From Takifugu bimaculatus (Eukaryota > Chordata > Actinopteri > Tetraodontiformes > Tetraodontidae): 64,000 nucleotides of DNA. The notes beneath the pieces are model-generated. The model made no database searches. It was not told the origin of the DNA and saw only the letters and a list, made by a program, of their open reading frames with translations. The stretch lies in NCBI GenBank assembly GCA_004026145.2, contig CP034987.1, forward strand, positions 2,120,014 to 2,184,013, given 5' to 3'. Below are positions 1 to 9,618 of this stretch, in pieces; the stretch's first letter is position 1; each line of letters starts with the position of its first letter. The position numbers were made by a program, and so were the translations under genes.

Positions 1-102
1 ATCTCCCTTTTCGCCCTATAGATATTCATAGAAGAGTTGAAATTGCCATAAAATGACATACCTCGGTGCTAGATTACTCAAAAATATGTTGAAAATTCCT
101 GC

Positions 103-175
103 CTTGAGTCCCTCTGCACCAGGCCATCCCTGGTACTCCTGGTTTCCCAGGGAGACCCGGAGCTCCAGTGCGACC
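103..175 (-). pseudogene. Collagen exon with apparent 1-bp insertion and weak donor
   Basis: After a minus-strand TAG acceptor the frame reads five perfect triplets (GRT GAP GLP GKP GVP) and then GM. The collagen register resumes one base out of phase as PGAEGLK. Removing one base near 123-126 would give a 72-nt exon of eight perfect Gly-X-Y triplets. The exon is then followed by GCAGGA in place of a GT donor. This may be an assembly or sequencing indel, a real frameshift in a decaying gene, or a wrongly drawn boundary. It is marked as a broken exon only; the rest of the gene looks intact. Confidence 0.4.
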
Positions 176-1288
176 CTACAGGGGGAAAAAATGCTCAAGT
201 GTTCTGTGTTGGTCAGACAAGGCTGCACGAAGCAGCTAATAATGTCTGCAATGTTCTACACGATGAAGGGTCAGAATAAAAGCAAACGAAATCGATCTCT
301 TATGAATCCCTTTAATGGGACAAGACAGAAAACAGAACCCAGCAGGCGAAGCTTCAACAATGCCGCCGGGATTTTCTAATTAGTATCAAGCAACACAGGG
401 TAAAGTGGCTTTGCTCTGTTGCCAGATTCCTGCGGCGCAGACGTATCTATATCTCCACGCTGGTGGCGTGCTCTCATTTAGCTTCCCTTCATTAAAAGTG
501 CAGCCTGCAGGGACACCGTGGACCCGCTGCTGTGTGAAGTGATTTATCACGGGAAGCAAAAGCACTCAGCGAGATTAAAATGCAGACGCTGGAGTGCTGG
601 AGGGCCTGGATCAGCATCGCTGGAGACCAGCACTGGGGGCTAATGGAGCCGGGCCAAGGAAAGAAGGAAGAGCCAGAGGAGACAGGAAAAGGACGGGAAC
701 GAGGAGGTGAGGAGCAAGCGCATGGCAGAGAACGGAGGATGTGATTGAACGCTGTCATGTGGGCAGAGCGGCATCCGAGACTACAGCACGCCCAAGAGCA
801 CATCAAGGAGACTAATCACATCAGCGGACGCACAGATGGAACGTCGGAGGCAGACGGATCCTGCTCTCCATGTTCCAAGGACAGGTGGAAAGATGGGGAT
901 GAATTACATAAATAGGAGGGGAGGGATGTCTCACCTTTGACCCTGGACGTCCAATTTCTCCCTGCGAGAGGACAAATGAGGAGAGAGGAGTTGTTTTAAC
1001 AGAGGGGAACACAAGGACAAAAATGTTCCCATATCAAAATACACTGGAGATTTAATTCAAAGCAATATAAAAACGCATGCACCTTCTCCCCTTTTGGGCC
1101 TCTAATGCCAGGCAATCCACTCCGACCCTTCAAAAATCAGGAAAGAAAATCACCAAACTTGAGATTAGTTTGCTTTTGAATCACTTTTGCTCGAAATTTG
1201 CTCTTACCTCTGGACCTCGGGGTCCAGGAGGTCCGGGGGGCCCCCGTAAACACCGAGGTTCTGCGGGTTTGTCCCGGTCCCGTCCCGG
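103..1288 (-). CDS. Collagen alpha-chain gene, partial (start of the triple-helix region)
   Basis: Four small minus-strand exons read as uninterrupted Gly-X-Y, all phase 0 and each joining on to the next: 1208-1288 (81 nt, ends GPPGPPGPRGPE before GTAAGA), 1083-1127 (45 nt, GRSGLPGIRGPKGEK before GTGCAT), 935-961 (27 nt, GEIGRPGSK before GTGAGA) and about 103-175 (GRTGAPGLPGKPGVP, then a frame slip). Lengths of 27, 45 and 81 nt, multiples of 9, are typical of collagen genes. Each exon is preceded by an AG on the minus strand. The 81-nt exon starts with about 15 non-collagenous residues including one Cys, so this looks like the beginning of a helical domain. The gene would continue leftward beyond base 1. 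A further upstream exon may end at about 1400 (proline-rich, ends KRGDP before GTGAGT), but this is weak. The collagen type cannot be decided from so little sequence. A secreted extracellular-matrix protein is inferred from the family. Introns between these exons show nothing else recognisable. Confidence 0.7.
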
Positions 1289-1471
1289 CTGCAGAATGCT
1301 CTGACTGCTCTTCAATCGAAACAGAGAAGATGGTTTCACTCAGTGGCCGAGCTGTGAGAGCTGGTAGGCGTGCGTCGGCGCGCGTGGGACACTCACGGGG
1401 TCGCCGCGCTTCCAGAGATGAGGCGGCGGAGGGAAGAGCGGTGGCGGAGGGGGCGCCATCAGACAGCAGGG

Positions 1472-2893
1472 CTCGAAGCTGAACGGCTCCCTCAGCAGCC
1501 CGGAAACTGAAAGCGTCGCAAGCGTTCTGTACTGATGAGGAACCTCAGTCAACTGTCGCCATGGTGACATGCATGTGAGGCGACCCAGCTTACCTGAAGG
1601 GTCCAGAAGGGTGCTGCTCATGGAAGAGTGGTGGGAGACAGCCCACACAGAGCAAAGCAGAGCGTGGAAGGACGCCACTGCCCTGGTCAGCTCCATCCTG
1701 CTGCTTACCTACACACCATAAGCCACACACACACACACGCACACGCACGCACACTCCGCTTACTCTCTGAAGGGGGCGTCAATAAACTTGTTGCAGCTCT
1801 ACACTGCAGCAGGAGACGCGACCGCCGCTGTAATTCCAGACGCACGCCGACCCTGCGCGGCCTTGTGCCAGAATTAGACAGTGGCAGCTGCCACTCAGGC
1901 TCCTGGCAGAGGTCAAGCGCCAGTGATACTCATTTAATATGGACAGTATGCGCGTTGCGTGAGACCGCAAAAGACCCGCAAATAGGCCAACCCGGGGTTT
2001 GCAGAAAATCAACGCCTACGTCTACGCCGAACATCCTCTTTTACTTTAGCCCAATAATGAATTAAACGTGTGCGTGAAAGGGAAACAATGCCATCTCTCC
2101 AGGCTTTTCATGCACAGAAATTCTCCTTACCTTATACTTCAAAACGCGCTGCTTTAACCGCAATAAAATGCGCCACCTGCAGTCCCTCAGACAGTCTCCG
2201 TTTCCCCTGACTTCTGCTGGGTTCCGCTGCTAATGAATCGGATCCACTTATCGACACCGCTTCTTTCCATTCGCCAGTCAATAACAATACAATTGAGACG
2301 GGAGATGGCTTTTATTCTCGCCTCGGCGTTGGATGCGCCAGCAGAGGCCACTATGCGGAGTGAACTGGGTCCCGGTGGTCTGGAGCTGGGACTAACCCTT
2401 GTGTCACTGGCACGCTGATAGCTGGGACACAAATGGTATTTCAAGTCAGCGTGGTTACAGTCCGGCACGTTTTCACGCCTTATGGCGCTGATAGAGGTAT
2501 GGACAAGTAGAATGGCGCCATCTTCTGGCCAGACGAGTTGTGCGCAGGACCGCAACATATTTACATACATACATACATATACATACATACATACATACAT
2601 ACATACATACATACATACATACATACATACATACATACATACACCATTTTTTTCAGAAATTGATTGGAAGATCAGAGCATAAAATCACATGTAATAAATG
2701 TAAATACATGGAATGGGTCCATAATAGACCATGTTATCAACTGGAAATATTACATGACACGCAAGTACACACTTAGAAACCCACACCTAAACCCGATTCA
2801 GCATACTGTTTCTTTAAACAAAACAGACAAGTAGATAGTGCACCGCAGGATTCACTCACACTAATACAAGCAGACAGGTTTCATAGCAGAAGA
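1472..2893. other. Intergenic, no gene seen
   Basis: This stretch lies between the collagen exons and the cycs 3' end. It is GC-rich up to about 2.0 kb, which could be the 5' flank of the collagen gene. It holds a short CA/CG-rich repeat at about 1724-1755 and a tetranucleotide repeat at about 2563-2643. I see no convincing coding exon. Confidence 0.4.
2563..2643. repeat. (ACAT)n tetranucleotide microsatellite
   Basis: About 20 near-perfect ACAT units with one ATAT interruption near 2579. Long open frames of repeated Tyr-Ile-His-Thr or Met-Tyr-Val-Cys across it are repeat artefacts. Confidence 0.95.
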
Positions 2894-2907
2894 TTTATTG
2901 TTTTATT
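2894..2907 (-). terminator. cycs: Polyadenylation signals of cycs
   Basis: Two TTTATT hexamers (AATAAA on the minus strand) at 2894-2899 and 2902-2907 lie about 170 bases past the cytochrome c stop. This fits a short 3' UTR. Confidence 0.6.
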
Positions 2908-3069
2908 GATGAAAAACAACACTGAACAACAAAACATGAGCAGAATATATCAGTTAAAATACATAAGTTAATTTAAGAATAAAAATAGCCTTTGTCATTG
3001 CAACACATCTTTTGAACACAATCCCTTCAACACACATCGAACTAGGCTGCTGTTTTCCTTTCTTCTAGT

Positions 3070-3640
3070 TTATTTGGAGGTGGCCTCCTTCATATATGCT
3101 ATAATATCCAGTCTCTCCCTTTTCTTTCTGATACCAGCGAAGTTCATCTTAGTACCCGGAATGTATTTCTTAGGATTTTGAAGGTAGACATTCAGAGTTT
3201 CTTCATCCCATGTTATACCTAAAACACAAGCAAAACAATAATGCATTAATGCTTTAAAATGATTTTTTTTTTTATTGAATTAAAAATCTGCATCTTGACT
3301 CTTGTTACAATCTAGAATCTTTAATTGTGCTGTCTGTTCAGACCTGTTGCCATAACTGTCCTACATACCTCTGGATGTATGTGCGCTGAAAGTTATATTT
3401 ATGCAACAGTTTTTCACTACCTGCATGCACAAGCTCTACTCATTTATATAATTGCAGCATCAAATTCCCACCTTTTTCAATGTTAGCCTGTGTATATGAG
3501 TAGCCTTCCGCCTGTCCCGTCTTCCTACCGAACAGACCCCACAGGTTGGGTCCCACCTTGTGGCGCCCCTCCTTTGTCACAGTGTGACACTGGGAACATC
3601 TCTGGACAAATATCTTCTTCCCTTTGGCAATGTCCCCCAT
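3070..3640 (-). CDS. cycs: Cytochrome c (two coding exons)
   Basis: Soluble haem protein of the mitochondrial intermembrane space. It carries electrons from complex III to complex IV and activates Apaf-1 after release. Coding exon 1 is 3472-3640 (start MGDIAKGKKIF) and exon 2 is 3070-3218, joined within a Gly codon: donor G|GTGGGA, acceptor TTTTAG|GTATA. The position after LysGly is the usual vertebrate intron site. The protein is 105 residues, the family length. The haem site is CSQCH (Cys15, Cys18, His19) and the axial Met is Met81 in NPKKYIPGTKM. The sequence is more divergent than usual for a somatic vertebrate form: NIEKGITWDEETLNVYLQ in the middle, NFAGIRKKRERLDIIAYM near the end and a Lys C-terminus. 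It could therefore be the second teleost paralogue. The frame is intact and the intron is present, so it is not a processed pseudogene. Identity is very secure; which paralogue is not. Confidence 0.95.
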
Positions 3641-3641
3641 A

Positions 3642-3938
3642 GCTGAGGGAGGATGCTGAATGATGGGGTAAACAGGAGGATATATTTGGGCTGTAACTAC
3701 AACAGCGCAAAAATAAAAAGCACAAGGTCACCATAATGTGCTCAAACAGTGCAGTTAAGCACAAAAGGGTTTAAAAATAAACTACCGGTACTTTTATTGT
3801 CTTCAGCATAGACGGACAAATGAATGCAGGTTAGAAATTAGAAATCCTCAACACCATCATAACAATCAAATGTTACATTGTGAAATGCAGCAATGTCGCC
3901 CAACAACGACCACAACACCACAATGGTGTCAGTTTACC
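3642..3938 (-). other. cycs: Predicted 5' UTR intron of cycs
   Basis: On the minus strand a good donor (GTCAG|GTAAAC, exon ending at 3938) lies upstream. Two acceptors sit just before the ATG: one leaves two UTR bases (CTCAG|CT-ATG) and one is at about 3655 (ATTCAG|CATCC). Vertebrate CYCS usually has a non-coding first exon, so exon 1 would lie at 3938 and leftward on the minus strand to about 4.05 kb. No TATA box was identified. Confidence 0.45.
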
Positions 3939-5335
3939 TGACTAACGCCTGCACTTCGGGGTCTTCCACGTAAGTGTTTCCCCCTCTTTTGCTGGTTGTT
4001 TAGCTTTGTGTTGTTGTTCTGTTTGTCCAGTTTGTGCACAGCAAGTGACCGAATAAGAGACCAAACCTGATTTAAACCCTCTTAGCAAATAAAAGAAGTC
4101 GGCGTTTTTGTGATGGGAGTGTCTCTTGTCAGCGCATACTTGTGTTGTTGCTCAGCACAGCGAAGGTGCGACATGTTCAGTCTGTGGTTCCCACCTGTCT
4201 GGTTTACAAGTACAGCTGAGCCCGTCTGGTAACTCTTAAAGACATAGTCCACCCAAAACTCTAAATATGCTTTACCAAATGGAATGAGTTGTAACACCTA
4301 TTTGCATTTATTTGGCTTTTATGATGTCCTTAATAACCAAGAATTAAAGTGGAATCAATGGTACTTTTCCAACTTAAATATAGATGATTACATCTGTGCA
4401 TTTTGTTTGATTTCATATTTGCGTGCGAACAAGAGAAATTGTAAGCAAACAAAACAGAGGGAATTGGTGTGAATTTGTGTAAGACCCTGCTTATCTAATG
4501 AGAGAATGTTCATTTGGAAGCAAACAACAGCATGACAGCTTTACTGTCTTTAGAGTAAATTCAGATCCCAAGTTAGACATTATATCTTTAAACTTTTGAT
4601 AAATCACAGCCTTGAATTTGAGACTTTAAACCTATTGGGTCTCGTTAACTAATGTAACGTGTGTGTATGAAACTAGTATGATGGGGAAAATCAATTTAAA
4701 AATCAATATAAGTTTTGGCAATTTAAAAAGTTTGAAACTGAACTGGCCTTTCACCTGGTGTTTGTCTCCCTCTAGTGGACAGATTTGTCAAAGGTCCCCG
4801 AGCGTCATAACGAGATTCACTAATGAATTCAGTGCTTCTATGTGTGTGTTATGGCCACGGGAGAGTTATATCCATTTGAGGACACGCACATAAATACACA
4901 CCGAAGAATTAATGTTTGGAGATATTTTCTAGCATGTCGCTTTAATTCACTAAAAGCATTTGCACTTTACTCCTGTGCAAAGCACCCCAGAGGACACTTA
5001 ATCATACTTTCACCACTTAAAGGGCGTCTTATCACATTGTCCAACACAACACTCCATCTTCGGGGTCAGGTATTTGATCTACCCAAGAGCCTTCCAACAA
5101 GGCCCATTTGCTGTATTATCTGGGTGGGGGTGGAGGCCCTCAGATGTTGTTTAATTGCACAGTTGCTTAATTATAAAAAAGCTGACCATATTCACTTTAA
5201 TTAAAAGGGACGTTGTGATTTAGATATTAATCACTAAGGCACTGTGCGGATTGTTTGTCCACGTCGTCCTAATAATTAAGACAAAAATTAAAAACACTAC
5301 ATGAAAAGAGGGAGATCAATGCAAAATGAGAGACT
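3939..5335. other. Intergenic between cycs and npvf
   Basis: AT-rich DNA with no recognisable exon. Human C7orf31 lies between these two genes, but nothing resembling a coding exon of it was recognised here. The first 150 bases probably contain the cycs first exon and promoter. Confidence 0.4.
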
Positions 5336-5341
5336 TTTATT
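5336..5341 (-). terminator. npvf: Candidate polyadenylation signal of npvf
   Basis: TTTATT on the plus strand (AATAAA on the minus strand), about 145 bases beyond the npvf stop. Confidence 0.45.
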
Positions 5342-5483
5342 TCCGTTCATGTCATTTCCCACAAGGTTTCTTTACGTGTTTCGACGTGTGATCCGTCCAG
5401 TTCTTTATGCATATAGTGACCTCATGCATTGATGTCTTTTCTGGCACTTCCATCATTTCAGAACTGGTTGTGGAATTAATATC

Positions 5484-6354
5484 TCAGGTCCTGTTGGAAG
5501 AAGAACACAAGCTTAGAGGTGGAGATGCGACTGCAGGCGTGGAGGCGAGCTGTATCTCTATGAACGTACAGGTGTTGCTCACCAGTGCAGGCCAGTTTTC
5601 AGCAGCTGTGCATTGACCAGCGTTCTGATGAGACTCTGGCCGTTTCTGCCATATCTGACCTGATGCTTCAGGACTCCCTGCACTTTAGAGCAGTCCTCGC
5701 ACAGACGAATCACTTTCCAAGACCTCCCAAACCTCTGGGGCATTTTAGGATTTAAGTTGGGAACGTGGTCGCCGCCTTGGACGCCATCCCTCCCGAAGCG
5801 CATGGGCATGTTGACGTGCTGGTGATGGGGTTGCAGAGTGGGTGGGTAGAGCCTGACGATGGTCGGCAGGCTGACCTTGCCGCTGGTGGGGCTCACCTGA
5901 ATATTGATGCGCTCCATGTCCAAACTCCTGAGGATGTTACTTTTAATCTAAAAGGGAAAACAATTTAAATCACTTCAGATCTGTCAAAAACACAGGTATA
6001 GACAATAAAATGTCAGTCGGCGCTCCTTTATTCTTCTCGTATGGAGTTCATGACAAATTAATGAGAACAAAATATTTATTTCTTTTAGTATTTAGATCAT
6101 ATTATTAAAGCAACAGAAGACAGCAAATTCTCACTTTTTAAGACAAAAACAGAGTTTAGGCCTCCCGAACCTCCCTTTAACTAGCTTAAAATAGCTTTTA
6201 CCTGATGGCGCAGCTGTTTTCTCACATTGTGTCTTCCTTCCCTGCTGCTCAAAGTTCTGTCATTCAACTTCCCGTTGACTTGCAAATCAGTCTCCGCTGC
6301 CCCTCCGATACCAGCAATCATCAGAAGCATTGCCAGAAAGGCAGTGACCAACAT
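5484..6354 (-). CDS. npvf: Neuropeptide VF / LPXRFamide (GnIH) precursor, three coding exons
   Basis: Secreted hypothalamic prepropeptide whose amidated RFamide products act on NPFF-type receptors and modulate gonadotropin release. Exons: 6202-6354, 5583-5947 and 5484-5490. Junctions: CATCAG|GTAAAA to TTTTAG|ATTAAA, and CACTG|GTGAGC to CCAACAG|GACC. The predicted precursor is 174 residues. The chosen ATG (6352-6354) starts a signal peptide, MLVTAFLAMLLMIAGIGGAA. Amidation and cleavage sites: MPMRF-GR (residues 98-104) and MPQRF-GR (120-126). At the place of the third peptide the sequence is HQVRY-GR (146-152), with Tyr replacing the conserved Phe and no LPQ. Exon 3 supplies only Trp-completion, Thr and a stop. 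Alternatively, unspliced read-through stops right after GLHW, so the mature peptides do not depend on exon 3. The neighbour cycs has the same orientation as in human. Confidence 0.9.
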
Positions 6355-6445
6355 GTCGACCACAGGAGACTGCTCCTCTCTAGACACACGGCTTATTCCC
6401 TGCTGATATTAAAGTCTCCCGGAGGCATACGTCACACACGTGTAA
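6355..6445 (-). promoter_or_regulatory. npvf: Putative npvf proximal promoter with CRE-like and E-box motifs
   Basis: Just upstream of the npvf ATG are ACGTCA (6429-6434, CRE half-site core) and CACGTG (6437-6442, E-box), separated by two bases. A CTTTAATA stretch, possibly TATA-like on the minus strand, lies near 6408-6415. Promoter function is inferred from position and motifs only. Confidence 0.3.
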
Positions 6446-7779
6446 CCTCTTGCACACACTCCTGTATATGTTTCAGCCTCTAATACCTGCCTCAATAATC
6501 ATCCACCTCTAGAGAATATATTCAGAAAAGAATGCATGTACTAATTGGGCTGCTGAATGAAAGAATACGGGGGGGGTGGAATTCTACAGAAGGCATATTT
6601 CTTTAGCTTTGCTAATTACGTGCAGGTCTGCAGTACCAATTAGGAACAAATTCTGATCAAAGAGTAACACAACAAACAGCGATGAGGTCACACAGAACAA
6701 AATAGGACCGGACTCAAATCAACGTGTACGTGCCATTTCAAGCATGCGCTGCTTTTATTCATTGTACTTTACAGTTGCCGTTGACAGATTTTAGCCACAA
6801 GTGAGTAAAGACCAATGTGGTACGTTTAAAGGACGCTTGTTTGGCCCTTGTTTGCAGGCTTGTTTGCAGGTCGCTGGACTTGTCTCAAACTTGGCTTTGC
6901 AAAGTCTGGAGAAGAGAAGGAATAAAAGAGCACCTGCTGTCTCCAAAGTGCTGACATGGTACATCAAAAATGAGCTGGAGATCTTGATATGAGATAGGAA
7001 GATGCTAGATGACAACAGTACATTGAAATGTAGAGAATATCCCCAGTCGGCGCAACCAAGGGGCAGATTATTGATTGTGGCCGAGACCTTTTGGACCCAA
7101 CTTTTCCCAGCTAGAGGCAGCGTGACATCATTCACCATTCCAGCTTTTGCCCATGTCTGGGATATTTACATGATGATTCACAGCAACAATATCTGCGTCC
7201 TGATGAGAGAGAATGTGAGGAACGCTCGGTGTGAGACGAGCAGCTTTACAAAGAGTTGATGCGACGCTCGCATCGTGACCCCTGCGTTGTGGCCGCGTTG
7301 CCACACCGGAGCACACAGACCTAACAAAGCCTTTTAGAAGCAGTATCTCGGGTCTGTTTTCTCTGTTGTGGCTTCGGTTTCACTCACTCTTTCTGCATTA
7401 TCATTTACCTCCCCCTTTCTCTCCATTTTTACCCTCGCTGACCCCCCAGCTGTGGCTTGCCTGAGTACAGGCCGCAGGATTTACGACCCCATTTCTGACA
7501 CGTATCAAGAATCTTATCCGCAAAGGGCCCCTGCTTACCTCTAACGGTCTCTTTGTTCTTTCACCGGGCTCTGCGAGCACTCCCTCGAAGACCTTGTTCT
7601 CCGCCACTGTAATTCTCTCCTCTTAATGTTATTAATGTGCATCCCTCGGCACCCTGGCGGCCTTTTCATCTTTCCATTTATTCACATTCGGGCCTCTCAC
7701 TGGCTGCTGCCTTGTTTAAAAACAGACCCCCGCTTCCTTGATAGAAATATGGACCTGATTTAAACTTCAGACCTGACAC

Positions 7780-8058
7780 ACACACATACACAGACACAAG
7801 CACACGCAAATGCACACGTTCATCCGTGTACTTCTGAACTTGTAAGCTCCTTATGCTAACGCTAGCCATCACCACTAAATGCTTAACCCAAACCTCAACC
7901 CAAACCTCAACCCAAGTCCAAACCCAACCTTAGGACCAAGTCTGAAACCTGAAACAGGCCTTTGAAGTGAGGTCCAGGCAAAAGGTCCTCACTTTCCTAG
8001 AAGAATGCAGTTTTGTGTACTCAATATGTAATAAATGTGAACACACACACACACAGAA
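7780..8058 (+). repeat. Dispersed CA-tailed repeat, copy 1
   Basis: It starts and ends in CA-rich sequence. Inside are AACCCAAACCTC tandem motifs, AAACAGGCCTTTGAAGTG, then GGTCCTCACTTTCC and CTCAATATGTAATAAATGTGA before the terminal (AC)n. The same ordered blocks recur at 17.1-17.5 kb. From memory it resembles an unclassified, very common teleost repeat with CCTAACCC-rich and GTCCTCAC segments and a CA tail. Confidence 0.65.
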
Positions 8059-9572
8059 GGAAAGATGAGGACGCTGCATCGAAATTTAAAATTCAAAAGA
8101 TGTTGCATCAAGACAAAAAGAATATGAACCAAGAGAAGAGGACAAAAGAGGCCACGGTGACACCACTGACCACCACGTTCCGCTTTGGGGGACTGTCTTT
8201 GGGATTTGGCACCGTTCCCAAAATTCCTCTGGAGGACTTCCTGGGATGATTTGTGGAGATGAGCTCTTACCCCCCTGTTGAGCTGATTTATGTGCAGTTT
8301 TATCTCCCCCCTCAGTCAGACATCATCGAGGTCACCATCACAACACTTTACATGCCCACACACTCAACGGGGAGCCACATCCATCAAACCTTTGCGACGG
8401 GTAATAGTTTTATCAATGATCGAATCCATTTCTGCAGGAGCTGTGCGTTATGATGTATGGGGAGACGTGCTGAGGCTCGGCAGACGCACCCACATACAGC
8501 CAGGCTCGGATTTGCCTGCATGTGCAAATTGTTGTTCTGGGGACAGAGTTGATTTACACAATCACACAGTTGTCACAATCACATTCAAGGCAGATTACTT
8601 TTTCCTGGGACGATAAATTTAATTTTAAAGTGCTACGCTTGTTACACATTCACACTTAAAGAAAATTAGATAGCTGACCTTATGCCAGACCAAAGTACTT
8701 ATACTTGGTAATTAGCAATTATTAGCTGTCTCTTTTAGATTGATTTAGGATTAGCATATAGCTATTTGTAATTTTCAACTGTTTTCACAAGTCGGGCTTC
8801 TATTATTAATCAAAATAAGTATATAACAGATGACAAGTAAAAAATACAATAGCAAAAAAGACACTTAAAATGTAGGGCGCCGGTTCAGCCAGCTATTATC
8901 CTTTACCTGTGATTATATTCAAATTATTAAAACATGTTTTGTTTTTTCTTTCTTTTTTTTTAACCCAAAACAACATTAAGGTGCTTTATATCATGTGAAA
9001 TTACAGCTGAGTTGACTGTTTTCTATCTATAATTCCATTTTAGTCAGAACAAGAATATCAATTTATATACAAATGTATTTAATAAACTCAACTTGCTGTT
9101 TCCACTTATTAAATACACTTTAAAACTTAAAATCAAACGCGAGGTTGCTCCTTGTTAAACATCCCGTCCACTGGGAGGCGCTGAAGCACCTTTTTTACCC
9201 TCCTCTCGAATAGAAGGAGGAGCTGCTGAAGAGTGAGGATAAGAGGGGTGGTTCTCACAGGAAACGGGGGCGTGTCCTTAACGAAGGGGGTGGGGTCATG
9301 ACAGGAGGGACCGAACACAATGTGCAATCAGAGACTGGCAGGAATCCACCAATGAGCGAAGGAAAGGAAAAGCAAGGAGGCGGCTAACAGACAGGAAACA
9401 GAGCAAATGAACCTTGATGAGAGGGGTGCAGGGGGAGGATGGGAGAGCGGAGGGGGAAGAAAAGAGGCCCTGGAAGAGGGGTGTGTGTCTGGTGAGAGAC
9501 ATGTGGGCTTTGTTGGAATATCTGCCATGGCATATGTTTTGTCTTACACTTTTACATTTTTACTTTAAGATA

Positions 9573-9580
9573 CCCCCCCC

Positions 9581-9611
<31 letters not shown>

Positions 9612-9618
9612 ACACACC
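9573..9618. repeat. Compound (C)25-(AC)n microsatellite
   Basis: A run of about 25 C passes directly into about 10 AC units, followed by ACC-rich sequence. Confidence 0.95.

Noticed and set aside
1198..1482. Plus-strand frame reading GPRGPGGPGGP, collagen-like
   Set aside because: It is the opposite strand of the minus-strand collagen exon at 1208-1288, which has correct splice sites and continues as Gly-X-Y into the next exons.
2187..2782. Long frames of MYVC or THIHTYIH repeats
   Set aside because: Translation of the (ACAT)n microsatellite; no coding character outside it.
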